A stretch of 64,000 nt of DNA from positions 8,947,001 to 9,011,000 of the forward strand of contig NC_065874.1 in the NCBI RefSeq assembly GCF_933775445.1, written 5' to 3'. The notes under the pieces are model-generated. The model saw only the letters and a program-made list of their open reading frames with translations, had not been told where the DNA came from and searched no databases. Position 1 is the first letter of the stretch, and the number at the start of each line of letters is the position of its first letter. Shown piece by piece: positions 26,246 through 38,701 of this stretch. A program made the position numbers and the translations under genes. Source of the DNA: Argentina anserina. Taxonomy: Eukaryota; Streptophyta; Magnoliopsida; Rosales; Rosaceae.

Positions 26246-26880
26246 AAATTAGGTTTCAGCGGCTTTGCGAGGGAAACGCCGTAAGGGAAAAGAAAAAACC
26301 TGGCTTCGCTCTCTTCTGGAGTGATCGATGGTTTTTAAACGGGTCGGGGCTGAGACTGCGGGTTGGGCTTGGAAAATGGGTCTCTATCCATTTAGAACAA
26401 TGATTATGCTAGGTCATGAAGATTGGAAATGGAATATTGCAAGTTTGGAAATAGCATTATCATAGTATGCTTTTGGAATAATGAGAGTGAGTGGCGTTAT
26501 AAATTCATCAGGATACAATTCCTGATTTTCCCAAATCCTAAGGGTTTAGGGGAGAATTTTTCCCAAGTGGACTGATTTTGATTTGGGCCGCCGAAATCCA
26601 AATCCAACCCTTTAAATCCACATATCGAAACATGCCTTGAAAGTATAGTCATTAGTATCTAAAATAATTTTATGAGACTATTAACCATCGACCATACGGA
26701 AGTTGCTTGTTGAAAATAGTTATATTGTTACTTTTAGGTACGTAGTTGAAGTGTCGGAATCATACGAGTATCGAGAAATCAAACAATTGGATTTGAAATT
26801 TATGCATGAGTAGGAATCATGCGCATAGTATGCTGATATATAGAAGCCAAAAGTCTTATATAAGTAGAGCACGTTGTTTC
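26246..26880. other. CCT3 promoter side and intergenic sequence
   Basis: This is non-coding sequence upstream of the minus-strand chaperonin gene. No distinct promoter box could be assigned. Confidence 0.4.
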
Positions 26881-26892
26881 TCTTAACATGCA

Positions 26893-26985
26893 AATGATTA
26901 ATGGTGTGGGAGCAGTTCCACCAGCGTCACTAGTGGAGGACAAGACTTCTACGATGTTAGTTTTGTTGATGGCTTCAACCTAGGA
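26893..26985 (+). pseudogene. Thaumatin-like protein fragment
   Basis: NGVGAVPPASLVE (from about 26900) is followed in a shifted frame by GQDFYDVSFVDGFNL (about 26938-26982). These are adjacent blocks of thaumatin-like (PR-5) proteins, where the segment between them normally reads through a short FTLG-type linker that is deleted here. No signal peptide and no cysteine-rich C-terminal part is present. It is a short relic joined directly to RNase H-like sequence. Confidence 0.7.
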
Positions 26986-27095
26986 GGGTTCCGTTGATGT
27001 GAGCTCGCAATTTGGGGGTGTTGGTGTGCTTGCTTGTGACTCTTTGGCTTGAATCGTTGGGGGTTCATATTGTTGGGTTCAACATGTTTTTGGCC

Positions 27096-27302
27096 CTGAT
27101 ATAGTTGAAGCAATGGCAGGGAGAGTGGGTTGTGAACTTGCATTAGACTGCCAACTCTCTCTTGTAGTGTTTAAGGCAAACTGCTTGAAGGTGGTTAAAG
27201 CTTCTACTGATCTTGAGGGAATACATGGAGCGTTGTATTGCTTTACTTCCATCTTCTTCTTTTTCTCATGTTTACAGGGAAGCCAATATGGCTTCCCTTA
27301 AG
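27096..27302 (+). pseudogene. RNase H-like fragment of an L1-type retroelement
   Basis: The frame reads FGPDIVEAMAGRVGCELALD, then LSLVVFKANCLKVVKAS. This is the start of the RNase H-like domain found at the 3' end of many plant L1 ORF2s (pattern EA...ELALDxxLSxVVxExDxLxVV). The expected acidic residue in the second motif is Asn (KANCL rather than E.DCL). The frame then degenerates. No clear poly(A)/TSD boundary was found. Confidence 0.5.
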
Positions 27303-27706
27303 TTAAGTTTGTTTTACATTCGAGACTTTCTTGTAGTTTGATGGGTGTTTTACCTATCGAACTCAATGATAGATTTCCTACCCAGTGTAAACTTTTGATC
27401 TCCTTTAGTATAGTCGAACGTCTTCCATAAAAAAACAGTTTACATTAATTAAGTATATATAAGACTATTTTCTCAAAAAAAAAAAAATATATATATATAA
27501 TACTAGGTACGTAGGGCTATAGATGTAGAATAACATATGTGCCATTACTACAAGATTAACAAGTTCAAGTTATAAAGTGATCACTCTATAGGCATTGCCT
27601 TATTCCCCAATTCCTCATGACCTTTAAGTCTGGACCCTTGGTTCTTCTACACTTCTGGCTACCCACTGAATTGAAATTTTGATCACCACTCTCTGACCGT
27701 TTTGTA
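27303..27706. other. Intergenic, no gene seen
   Basis: AT-rich, with an A-run and TA repeat at about 27475-27500. A short block at about 27617-27642 (tcctcatgacctt...) resembles 45804-45829. Confidence 0.4.
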
Positions 27707-28557
27707 TAAAGGATCCGGATTCTCTACTGAGCTGAGTTTTTAGCTGAGCTTCCTGACCTTTTCTTCATGAGCCACCACGTGTCCGCCTTTTCAGCTGAGT
27801 CCTTTAGTTGGCATCTTCTACGGCTTCTTCATCTTCTAGCATGATCTTCTTCAACTTCTTTTTCGTCTTCTAATTCAATCAACTGGATAGTAATACTTTA
27901 TCATGCAAACTGCTCTCCCCAATGGAGTCGGCTGCACTGAACAAATCTCTTTCTTCTTGTCATTCTAATTACTTTTTCTCTTTCTGGTTCTATAAAACCA
28001 GAAAATTATAATCCAAAATTGCAATATTCTTTCAAGTTTTACCCAAGGATTCTCTAGTTTTCTTCTTACCTAATATATGGACCCACACCAAATTAAGATC
28101 ATATTATCAATTATATCGTAACTGAACTCTAAGAAACAGATGATGAAACTTGATTAATCTTCTGAAGTTTTACTTCCGGACATGGTTATTTGGGTTCATA
28201 CCTTGTCATTGATTTGATTTAATTCCATAATTGAGGGCGAGCAAAAGGAGGATTGCAAAACAACAAATCTCAAAGTTATTAATACCCAATTGATAGGTTA
28301 AGCTGTTAAGGTGGTTGACAATGGTAATAGCATGGGTTGTGAGGGGTTAATTTGTTGATGAATGCTTAATCATACGGGAGAGAGAAGAGAGAGAATTCAG
28401 AGAAGAAATGTCTTGTATATTCAGTGCCCTTTCAGTTTTGATGAAACTTAAGTCAAAAATAAATACAGGCCCTTGTATGTTGCTTTATACACATGGCGGC
28501 TCGTGAAGAAGGTCAAGAAGCTCAGCTGAAAACTCAGCTCAGGATCCGGATCCTTGT
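27707..28557. mobile_element. Non-autonomous TIR DNA transposon, about 850 bp
   Basis: The ends form long imperfect terminal inverted repeats. The left arm, 27711-27785, reads aaggatccggattct and then ctgagctgagtttttagctg. The reverse complement of the right arm, 28485-28555, gives aaggatccggatcct, then gagctgagttttcagctg. About 70 bp match at more than 80%, and no coding frame lies inside. No convincing target duplication flanks it, so the superfamily (MULE-like is a guess from TIR length) is open. Confidence 0.7.
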
Positions 28558-30785
28558 AAAAACTGGAAAAAACTAGCTAGTATGTAAAATTATGGCTAGC
28601 AAGCATGATTCATTGATTCAACATATAAATTATAAAATAAAATCTGTCAAACCAACATTCACCACGGATACTACTACCAACCAACCACCGCATATACCAC
28701 CGGGTTAGCCGCCATTACAGCCACTAGCTCTTCATCGATCATGACCGGAAATTTGTTCGCGCACCAAGTCGCAGCCCCACTTTCAAGGACCTAATTAACC
28801 ACTAATTAACAGTACTCCCATAGCCTAGCCAAGTCGAGAGCGGGTTGTAAGTTGTAACTGTCGTCGTCATATGACAATGTGCATGTCATCGTCGTCATGC
28901 ATATATCTAAGGCGCGACGCTGCACCACCCCTGAGGTGGTGCAGCCACCAGAATCATAAAAAAGAGGATAACAACGTACTATTGATCGAGAAGATGATCG
29001 AGCAGCGAGACCGCGAGAGTTCTGCATGGTCTCCATGGACAAGTAATCAAATATTGAAGGTATCTATCAGATCGAGACACCCAACCGCGCAGCGAGGAAG
29101 AGACGCGCTCTCCTAAACTCTAAGCGCTAGCTAGCAGAATGCTAATTTTGTCTACCAAATAATCAGACTTTAGTGAATGACAGGGTTTATACTTTATACA
29201 ATTTGCCTACCAAACTCATAATCAAATCTTAGACAATGTTATTCTTAATACTCTGCGTAACTCCATAGTCTGTATTTCTAAACCTGATTCTGGAGCTAGC
29301 AGACTAACTACATTGCAATATTTAGAAGAATATATAGATTGAGATTTTTTTTGCAAAAACACTTCACCTTTTCAAAACTAAATTGCAAGAATATTTAACG
29401 TCAATCTGTGTCATTGAGATTCAAAGTTTTATCGAGTATGGATTCTACCAGTAGACTCATACCAGCTCAATTACATGCATTACGTACGTGGTTCACAGTA
29501 TAAATTACAAATTAGGCATTACCCAACCCATGCCAGTGCGGTGATCGAATCAAAAACCTTTATAACTAGTCGTGTTGGGGCGTTTTGGGTTTTGTTTTCA
29601 ATTTCATTTTCCCCAAATTCAAAACACTATCCAGTTTTTTGCCCTGATCTCAATCCTCTCTATCACGATCGTGGTAGTTCTCTTATGTGTCGTTCGTATC
29701 GACGTTGGAATATCAGAGTTCGTCGATCTCTTGCCATGCTGTTATCTTTCTCGATTTCATCACCAAGGCATCGTAATCTGTCGTAGCTTTCGTCCAGTGC
29801 TACGCGTTGGACGTCGAGGAGGGGATTGAGCAACCAAGTCGGTTTCTCTATACAGGAATTTGGTAATCTCTTTCTTATTTGGCCTCTCTAGTACTTGGAT
29901 CATATTGTACAAATTGTGGTCTCGGTTATTTTGCCTAAGCTCATCATTTGTCCGTTTTGATATCTAAATTGAAGTTTAAGTTGAAGTTTGAAGATGAATT
30001 TTAATGGTTGTTTTGGACTGATGATCGGGGCTGAATGAGTTGGATTTCAGATTGGTGGTGTGGCTCTTGTGCTAGACGAGTAGATTTTTGGGAGATGATT
30101 ATTTGGTTTCTAGAAGTGAGAAATAGGGTCTCTGCTTGGTTGAAGGTTTAGTATGTTTTTGATGCCCATGTGTGGCTTTTATTTGCTCCTTCTGCATTGA
30201 TTAATGAGTTAATATTAGTTGAAGTTGGTAGTAAGATGCTATTGACATTTTTGACTAGAAACTATGAGAATTGTTTGATTATATATCTGCTCCTCATGCA
30301 TCTTTTATACTGAGCAATATGTACAACAAGAATATGATGATATCCCTCATATATGGAGATTCTCTTGGTTAGATTCATGGATTCTCTCTCAAATTTGGCT
30401 ATTGTGTATGATATCATCAGTTTTCCAGTTTTCTCTTTTCATCAAAATGTTTGAACTTTGAAATCAAGAATTACGAAGAATTTTATAATTTTATTTTCGG
30501 ACTGGTGAATTTGCCTAGCAAGTTGAATTATGGTTAGGGTGTATGGGGGTATGTGCTAGTTCTGCCTATTTGGGAGATGTTGTCCACAATTCAGTTGTTA
30601 TGTTGCTATGGTAGTGAAGAGATGGGAAGATTGTAGTCTAGTCTCTAATGTCAGTTTAGAGGGGATGTCTATATTTGCTTACTTCTTCTATCATATGGTG
30701 TTGTTGGGTTGTTGGTTCATGTTCATAAATCAAAAATGTTAATGCTTCAAGTTTGAGGCAGATTGATATATTCTTAGCAGTGTGC
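28558..30785. other. Intergenic; contains a block also found near 45.8 kb
   Basis: 28704-28790 (gttagccgccat ... ccggaaat ... cgcagccccactttcaag) is similar to 45836-45920. GC-rich leader-like sequence at 29560-29860 ends in a donor-like ggtaatctc but has no supported protein. The rest to 30785 is T-rich and intron-like. Confidence 0.4.
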
Positions 30786-30790
30786 AGTCG

Positions 30791-32665
30791 TGTAATAACC
30801 CGATTTTTCGGAACGAGTTATTGGATTTTTTTTAAGTTTATTAGGTTTGTGAAATTCAGTAAACATGTTTGTTTCACTTTTGCGACGTCGGAAATCGAAA
30901 ACGGAAACTTTATCGGAACTGTTATGATTAGAAAAAATTACGTTTCCGCAACGTTAGATTCGATTTTTACTCCGTCACTCGTTTGAGAAAACTTCTTTCA
31001 CGGAAGTTGTAGAGCTTGTCGATACAAGTTCGTGGACATGTCACACGTCCTAATCGGACGTCGTACATGAAAGTTATTAACGACGGAAGTTAGTTTCTGA
31101 TTTTGGAAGAGGGTATAAAAGGAAATTTTTAAGAGTAGGGTTTCCATTTTCGGAAACCCTTTCTCTCCCTCCTCACCCGCCTCCCTCTTCCTTCTCTCTC
31201 CCCGATTTCTCTCTCTCTCCCTTCGAAAAATCCACCTCTGGCGATCTCATTCTCCGGTCTTCCGTGTCGCTCACCGCCTTGCCCAAAAGCACCGCACGGA
31301 CCTTCGCGGCAACCCTCTAGCTCGCCGCACTGTGCCTCGCTGCCGTGAAGCCGCATGACGTCGCCAAGCTTCTGCGTTTTCACTCCGCCGATGTCAAGCT
31401 CATCTCCGGTGATCTACGGTGGTTCTCAAGCTCGATTGAGGTAAGGGTTTTGTGTGTTTGGTTGTTTGGTGTGAGATTTGTATGGTTTTGTGGAAGATTG
31501 GAGGAGGAGGGGGCAATGGAGATACCGCCGCCTTAGGCGGCACGTGAGGGGAGGTGAGGTAGCCTAGAGGCGGTCTGAGACCATAGGAGGGTAGAGGAGG
31601 AAGAGAGGCAGGGTTTCGGGGCGGCGGTGGTGTGATACGCGCTGGTGTCAGAGTAGGCGCGTGGGCCCCACGCGCTGCAACGCATGATTGCCGGAGGTGG
31701 CGCGTGTACCTCACGCGCCGTCACGTGAGGCGGCGCGTGAACAGTGAATTCAAACAGTAATTTTGTAAAAAATTATTTTTACGTACGGTAAATGTGACTT
31801 TATTTTACGTACGGTAATTATAAATGTAAATTACGTACAGTAAATGTAAAAGTAATTTCGGAATGATAAATTGTAATTATTATTTACTGAGATTGTATTT
31901 ACGATTGAATAGTATACATACATACATAAATACGTAAACAGTATGTACTCATACATTAATACATAATTAATACGTATTTGTACAGTAATACATGAATAGT
32001 AACTACGTGAACAGTGCCTTCGTAAAACCCAGAAATTTCTGAACATTAAATATTATTACAGTTTTCGGCATTTATGGTTTTACGTGAAGGATTCACATTT
32101 GGACTCGTGGAAATTTCGCTCAGGATTATAAGGTGAGTAAAATCTCACAATGACGAATCTACCCTTGCAGAGATTCAGGAATATGCTAAAGTTTAAAGAA
32201 TGAACTATGATATGTATTTGATATAATGGATTATATATGTGTATAAATGGTAAATAGGTATATCTGGATTTTCGTATATATTTTATGCGAGTTGTATTTG
32301 TTGTTTTACTCATACGAGCTGCAAAACTTACCGGGTTTGTGTTTACAATCCCGGTACACCTATTCGATGGTTTAGGGGATAATTCCGCATGTGTGGATTA
32401 GCGGAAATCGACGGACCACTCTGAGGACTCGAAGTTGTTTTTATTTTATCTTGTGGTGAGGATTTTGTGTGGATTTTTACATTTCCATTTGATATAATGT
32501 CGAATTATAAATTTGGTTTGTAATAATCAATTTGACTGAGTTATACAATGAAACTCAGTAATGATCTGTTGTAACATTAAAATGATTTCGATTTATTGAG
32601 ATTGTTTTAGAGTTTTCATGACTTCGAAATTTGAGTTTCATACTCGAAATTTCTGGATCGTGACA
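30791..32665 (+). mobile_element. Solo LTR copy 1 (Ty3/gypsy-like, Tekay/Del-type guess)
   Basis: It begins TGTAATAACCC and ends GGATCGTGACA. It is flanked by the near-identical 5-mers agtcg (30786-30790) and agttg (32666-32670). It is the shortest of five related copies (1875 bp). It has a TATA-like tataaaa at 31114, and just after it the palindrome gggtttcc/ggaaaccc (31138-31159). It shares with the others the block around accgggtttgtgtttacaat (about 32330). There is no internal domain and no second LTR, so I read it as a solo LTR. Confidence 0.75.
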
Positions 32666-32670
32666 AGTTG

Positions 32671-33355
32671 ATATCTCTTTCAAGGTTCAATTTGTTAGCA
32701 AATACATTCAAATATCAAAGTTTTATTCATTTTGCTGCCTAGCTTTTATGGAAATTTCAACTGCCTCCTTGATCAATGCTCTGCTGTACACATTCAAGTC
32801 ATCTTACTCTAGGAACAGTTCTATATTGCTTGTCATCTTACTCTAGGAACAATGCTATATTGCTTCTTACTAAAATGTTGGGTTTTGAATTGGGATGCTA
32901 ACTTGCTAGTTGCCTACATCATGTAATTTCTATTATTTTGTACTTGGGTTCAACCATTATGCTTGTAGCCAAACATATGGTTGGAGGGGCTGTTAAGAAT
33001 GTAAGGTTAGTTATGTCATTTGATAGCAATTACCATCATATATATTATATATATGACCTAATGTACTGTACACAATTCAACAAAGTATTGAAAGTAATAC
33101 ACAATGTAGCCATTAGCCTTTTTTGTGTTTTCCTTTACATTTTCTGTTTTTAGTTTCAATAATCCATGGTTTCCTAACAAAAAGAGCCTACACGGGGCTA
33201 CACATAGGCACATAGCTAAGGAACAAGCTAAGAACCCATTTTTAATTGTCAGAGTAGGTATATACGGGGCAGAATACAACATTTGCATGCATCGTCATTT
33301 GTCTTTAAATAGTTGAGTTTTCTTGATTGAGAAAGTCATGCAGGTAAGAAGCAAA
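32671..33355. other. Upstream region of BAHD pseudogene A
   Basis: Non-coding, AT-rich. It probably includes the former promoter of the acyltransferase that starts at 33356; the LTR copy 1 insertion lies about 690 bp upstream of that start. Confidence 0.45.
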
Positions 33356-33918
33356 ATGAGTTCAGAAATGAAGATTGAAGTGATTGCCAAGGAAACAGTT
33401 TCACCATCAGCTCCAACTCCTCACCTATTTCCCACTTACAACCTCTCTGTTTATGATCAAGCTGTGCCTGACGCGTATGTCAGGCTACTTCTCTTCTTTC
33501 CCAGAAACAGTACTACTGATCAAAAGGTCAATACCATTGATCACCGGCCAGTACCACTCTTCGATTACTACTGAAAAGTCCAAGCTTCTAAAAAAACTTC
33601 ATTATCTGAAACCCTCAGCCGTTTTTATCCTTTCGCAGGAACATTTGTTAGCCACAACAACGTTCCTTCAATCTGTTGCAATGACCGTGGTGCTGCATTT
33701 GTCCAAACTCGTGTCAACTGTCCTATATCGAAGGTTTTGGGAAACTATCATCCTGAGACACTGAATGATCAGTTACTTCCAAATGCCATGGAATCAACAT
33801 TTGAGAGTACGGGCCATCTCTTATTAGTTCAAGCCAACTTCTTTGAATGTGGCGGACTTGCAATCGGGATTAGCATCTCACATAAGGTCGCGGACGGCTT
33901 CACACTCGGTACAATATT

Positions 33919-36900
33919 TGTAATAACCCCAATTTTTCAAAACGATATTTGATTTGAAGTAAATTCTATAAAGTTTTGAAATTCAATTAAAATGAAATTG
34001 TTGTTTGCAAACTTTACGAAACGGAAACGGAAACGTTTCGAGAACGTTTAATAAGAAAATGTTACGTTTCCGAGCGAATTTATCGACTTTCATTCCGTCA
34101 CCCGTTTGCGAAAACTTCCTTCATGAAAGTTGTAGAGCTCGTCGATACGAGTTCGTGAGTATGTGACGCGTTTTAATCGGACGATGTATGTAGAAGTTAT
34201 TAACGTCGGAAGTTAGTTTCCGATTTAGAAACGAGTATATAAAGAACATTTTCTGTGTTAGGGTTTCCATTTGTGGAAACCCCTTCTCTCTCTTTCGGCC
34301 GCCTCCCTCTCTTCTCTCTCACTCTCTCGGTTCTCTCTCTCTCCTCGCGACTCTCTCACCCTCTTGGAACGTCGACGATCTCACCGTCGGCACCAACCTC
34401 TGCAAGCTCGACTCCTGCCTCTCCTGGGCAGGACGCGACTGCCACCGTCGTGTGAAGCTACACCGAACCCCCTGCAACAACCCGCGCCGTGCAAGCAGCC
34501 CTCCGCCGACGCAAGCACGCGATCCTCACCTTCTCCACCTCCTGACGCTGCAAGCTAGCAAGTCCGATGCAACTCAAGCCGTGAGAAGCCCTCCTCGAGG
34601 TACCAAGCACCGCCTGCGATCCATTCCCCTCCGACGAACTCCGGCGCCTCAAGTCCAAAAATAGGTGAGGTTTTGATTTTAAACGATGTTGCGATTGATG
34701 TTGTGTGATGTGTGGAAGTTTTGGAGGATTTTGAGGGAGTTTCGAGTGAGATCGGGGAGGGGAAGAAATGTTGAACACCGCCGCTTAAGGCGGCGCGTGA
34801 GGGGGTATGGGGCAGTCTAGGTGTGATTTGCGACCATAGGAAGAAAGAGGAGGAGGAGAGGATGAGTTTTGGGGCGGCGGTGGCATCACACGCGCCTTGG
34901 TTGGCGTCGGCGCGTGGGCCCCACGCGCGGCCGGCCGGAGGTGGCGCGTGTGCCACACGCGCCGCCGTGTGAGGCGGTGTGATTATTTTTGACTGAAAGG
35001 GTATTTTGGTAATTTACTGTGTAACGGTAAATGTAAATGTAAATTTTATTTACTACGGTAAATGTAATTAATTTTTACCTTCGGTAAATGTAAATATAAA
35101 TTACTTTCAGTAAATGTAAAAAGTAATTTGTAAAATGGTAATTTAGTAAATTTTATTTACTGAATTTGTATTTACATTTAAATCGTACGTATACGTACAG
35201 AAATACGTATATAATATGTATACGTACAGAAATACGTATATAATATTTATACGTACAGAAAATACGTATTAATATTTATACGTACAGAAATACGTATTAA
35301 TATTTATACGTACAAAAATACGTATTAATATTTATACGCACAAAGATACGTATTAATATTTATACGTACAGAAATACGTATTAATATTTATACGTACAGA
35401 AATACGTATTAATATTTATACGTACAGGAATACGTATTAATATTTATACGTACAGGAATACGTATTAATATTTATACGTACAGTATCCGGGAATAGTATC
35501 AGTGAATAGTATCAGTGAACAGTAATTTTGTAAAACCGAAAATTGCTGAACAGTAACCGATTATTACTGTTTCGGCATTTAAAGGTTTACGAAACGATTC
35601 TAAATTCTTTTCTTATCTTTTCAAGGTGATCAGTAAATCGAGGAAAGGAATTATCATCGGGAATTGTGGAATTACGCTCGAGTCGATAAGGTGAGTAAAA
35701 TCTCACTGAATTACGAATCTACCCTTGTGATGATTCAACATTTTTGCAAGTGTGTTTATCAAATGAATTACAACATGTATATAATTTAGTGGACTACATA
35801 TATACAGTATAATGGTAATAAGTACATATATATATATATAGTTCATTAAATTACGTACTGTTATTAATTCATTAAAAATAGTCATTTCGATGACGGAAGT
35901 TTGTGAATTGAGCATGTGTGGTGAAATATGACATGTATGAGATATAGTGGACTGTATATATATTGTATAAATGGTAAATAAGTACGAATATATATAATTT
36001 GCTATATAATATACTGTTATGATTTTATTGTGATTCTATTGAGCATGTGATTTGAATTGTACAATATGATGTGAGATTATTGTACGTGATTTTTAACATT
36101 GAGAATGTTAAAATGTGAATTGTCTTCGGACCTGATTTTTGGTACAATATGATGTGAGATTATTGTACGTGTTTGGCAAGTCGAAACCTAGCCTTTGGCC
36201 GGGCGAAAGTTACGATACAGTTAGAGCTCTAGTCTGTCTGCCTTAGTACTGCATGAGAGGTAACGGGTGGTTATCTGCTCATGGGTACTCAGTTTATTTT
36301 GGATGTTGGGTAGCGGGTGGCTATCCAATATCAGCGGTGTATTACGAGAGGGGTAACAGATGTGTACCAGCGTTCTTGGTACCCGTATTATAAATGCATT
36401 GGGTAACCAGAAGGGTTACTTAATTTTCTCATGAGCGTTTCATTTCATATTTCTTTGGGTCAACCAGATGGGCTGACCAATGACTCATGAGGGCATTTAT
36501 ATTTGTTGTTTGTGATCTTTCGTATATTTTGATATGCGAATTATATTTTTGATTTTACTCATACGAGCTATAAGCTTACCGGGTTTGTGTTTACAATCCC
36601 GGTGCACCAATTCGATGGTGTAGGGGATAATTCTGCAGGTGCTGATTAGTGGGGGTTGAGTGACGACTACAGAGGCTCGAAGTCGTTCGTGTCCTACTTG
36701 TGGTGAGGTTTTAGCGTGGATTTGTGTGTGAGAAGTTGTGTAATTTCATTTGTGAGATTTTTTGAGTGATTTGTGAGGATTATTACATTTCCATTTTATG
36801 TATGGATTATAAATTTGGGTTGTAATAATTGGTTGACTGAGTTGTATTGAGAACTCAGAATTGATCCGCTGTTACACTTTAATGATTTCGATTTATTTGA

Positions 36901-36966
36901 GATTATTTGGTGTTTAACGACTTTAGAATTTTGAGTTTTTAAGCTCGAAATTTTGGGGTCGTTACA
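33919..36966 (+). mobile_element. Solo LTR copy 2, inside BAHD pseudogene A
   Basis: It begins TGTAATAACCCC and ends GGGTCGTTACA (3048 bp), with a perfect 5-bp duplication ATATT at 33914-33918 and 36967-36971. A TATA box (tatataaag, 34236) is followed by the palindrome gggtttcc/ggaaaccc (34261-34282), a CT-rich leader, a donor-like tag gtgagg (about 34664), a tandem array (35187-35483) and another donor-like taag|gtgagt (about 35690). No gag-pol sequence is present. TG...CA ends plus a 5-bp duplication indicate retroviral-type integration. Confidence 0.88.
35187..35483. repeat. 28-30 bp tandem array inside LTR copy 2
   Basis: About ten units of the type tatttatacgtacagaaata plus cgtattaa follow each other with few changes. 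The same array occurs at the matching place in LTR copy 5. Confidence 0.92.
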
Positions 36967-37365
36967 ATATTCATCCGTACCTGGGCAGAAATGAGCCTTG
37001 GCTCTGATATACTAGCGCAACCAGCAGTTGAATTTGGTGTTGCACCTTCTGTTCACCCACCACAACCTCTCGTCATCAACTCATCGCAAACTACAAAATC
37101 CGTTGAATTTGTTTGCGAAGATTGTGTGACAAGGAGATTTGTGTTTGATGCCTCAAAGATGGCATCTCTTAAGTCTAAGCTGCCAGTACCACCGTTCCAT
37201 ATCCAACTCACATTGAGGTAGTGACTGCTCTCATATGGAAATGTGCAATGGAAGCGTCAAAATCAAATTTGGGTTGTACAAGGTCATCTCTGTTGTCTCA
37301 AGGTGTCAACTCGAGGAAACAAATGGGGCAGCCAAATTTGATAGGAAATCTTGTGGGGTTCTTCC

Positions 37366-37529
37366 AAGTGGCGAACCATGAATTATTTATGCGAGTATAT
37401 TGACATGTAGTATGTATTTTAAATTTACGTGAATGCGTATATTTGAACTAATTTTTAATATTTTAGTTAAGATAACACTAAAAATTTTACTATATTTTAA
37501 AAGTTTGCCCTCCTCTAAGTCCGCCAGTG
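37366..37529. mobile_element. Small MITE in BAHD pseudogene A
   Basis: A 164-bp AT-rich insert begins aagtggcgaacc and ends gtccgccagtg, near-inverted ends of the CAGTGGCGGA type. It is flanked by ggttcttcc at 37357-37365 and 37530-37538. It interrupts the acyltransferase frame after NLVGFFQ. This is probably hAT-related, given an 8-9 bp duplication. Confidence 0.7.
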
Positions 37530-37921
37530 GGTTCTTCCCAGCAAAGACATATGAAGGTGAACAAAATCTGCAGGAAAGGCCTCGACGAATTCAAAGTTAA
37601 ATATCGTAAAGGATTTACAGGTCATGATATACGTGAGCTTTAAAAGAGCTTAGGATCCAAAATGGAAGAGATATTTCTGAAATGTATAAATTCACCAGTT
37701 GGTGTATCCGTGTAGGGTTGGTTTTTACGAAGCTGATTTCGGAAAAGCCATCGTGGGTGAGTACCCCAGGTCGACCAGTCAAGAATCATATTGTATTGCT
37801 TGAAACAAAAGACGGTGAAGGCATTGAAGCAATCTTGAGTTTCAAGGAAGATGACATGGCTGTGTTTGAAACCAATAAGAAGCTGCTTGCATATGCTTCT
37901 CTTAATCCAAACATTATCTGA

Positions 37922-38701
37922 TGTTAGCTTCACCGTACCCCTAAGAAACAAAGGAAAATAAAGTCTCCTCTCATGCACGTAAGGAGTTGGTTTAAGATTG
38001 CGGTAACTTAAAAAAAAATTACATGTACTGTTTTTTTTAAAACAAATATATATTAATTAAATAAAAAGTACAACTCGAGGGAGATCATAACGGTGAACAT
38101 AATTTTGTTGTCACACACCGTTACATCCTGATTTTTTAAATAGGTCAAATTATATATTTATTTTGAGAAATAGAAAATAAAGATCACCAAGAATTCATTG
38201 TATTTTTCGGTGAATTTTTCTGAGTCTTAAACTATTTTTAACGATTTTTCGAAGTTTGGTCAAATTCTTTGACGCAATTTCATTGGTCCAAAACTTAGCT
38301 TCTTAGTATTTCAACCTCATCCGTGTCACATTTGCTGTGTCATTTGACACTTGTCAAATGGAGAGAGATGACCATTGGTTACTTGACATTGGCAAAAAAG
38401 CCACTAATGAGAGCTTGCCACGTGACATATCACCCCCTCAGCCGTGCATTCTCTCTTAGTTTTTATTATTATTTTATTAGTTTTGTGACGAAATTTCCAC
38501 GGATCATAATTTTTTATTCGTAACTTCGATTTTTAATCCGTAAGTGGCTACATATTCGTATTTGCGTTTTCTTTTTATTCTAGAGGTTTGTGCTAGATCC
38601 AACGGTGATTTCTAGAAGACTCATTCTAGGAGATTCGATTTACGATTTGGGTGGCGATTTGTATTCTCGAGGTGAGTGGTTTCTCTAATGTGTTTCAAAT
38701 A
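37922..38701. other. Intergenic, perhaps an older LTR remnant
   Basis: About 38110-38700 has LTR-like features (tgtcacacaccgttacatcc, later a gaggtgagtgg donor-like block) and continues in kind after the hAT element at 45131-45300. I could not find its ends. Confidence 0.3.

Larger units (their letters stand above)
33356..37921 (+). pseudogene. BAHD acyltransferase pseudogene A, split by a solo LTR
   Basis: The 5' part starts MSSEMKIEVIAKETVSPSA and covers the N-terminal domain up to NFFECGGLAIGISISHKVAD (HXXXD as HKVAD, about 33885-33899). It continues FTLGTI, where a 3048-bp LTR is inserted with an ATATT duplication. The 3' part resumes at 36967 (HPYLGRNEP frame / IRTWAEMS frame), passes through FVFDASKMASLKSKL and the WKCAMEASKSNLG block, and is broken again by a small MITE at 37366-37529. 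It ends ETNKKLLAYASLNPNII and TGA at 37919-37921. Frameshifts near 33545, 33595 and 37205 and a collapsed DFGWG motif (only DFGK remains, about 37730) show it is dead independently of the insertions. It belongs with the intact gene at 55.1 kb. Confidence 0.93.

Noticed and set aside
29475..29829. Overlapping open frames near 29.5-29.8 kb
   Set aside because: Hydrophobic translations without family resemblance; it could be a non-coding leader, but there is no support for a protein.
34255..34664. Ser/Pro-rich open frames just after the LTR TATA box
   Set aside because: They come from the CT-rich LTR leader, are not conserved in frame between copies and resemble no protein.
36120..36660. Regular short inverted repeats (ggtaacgggtgg / ccacccg) read as a CRISPR-like or operator array
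   Set aside because: They are degenerate repeats inside the LTR family, present in all longer copies, in a eukaryotic genome.
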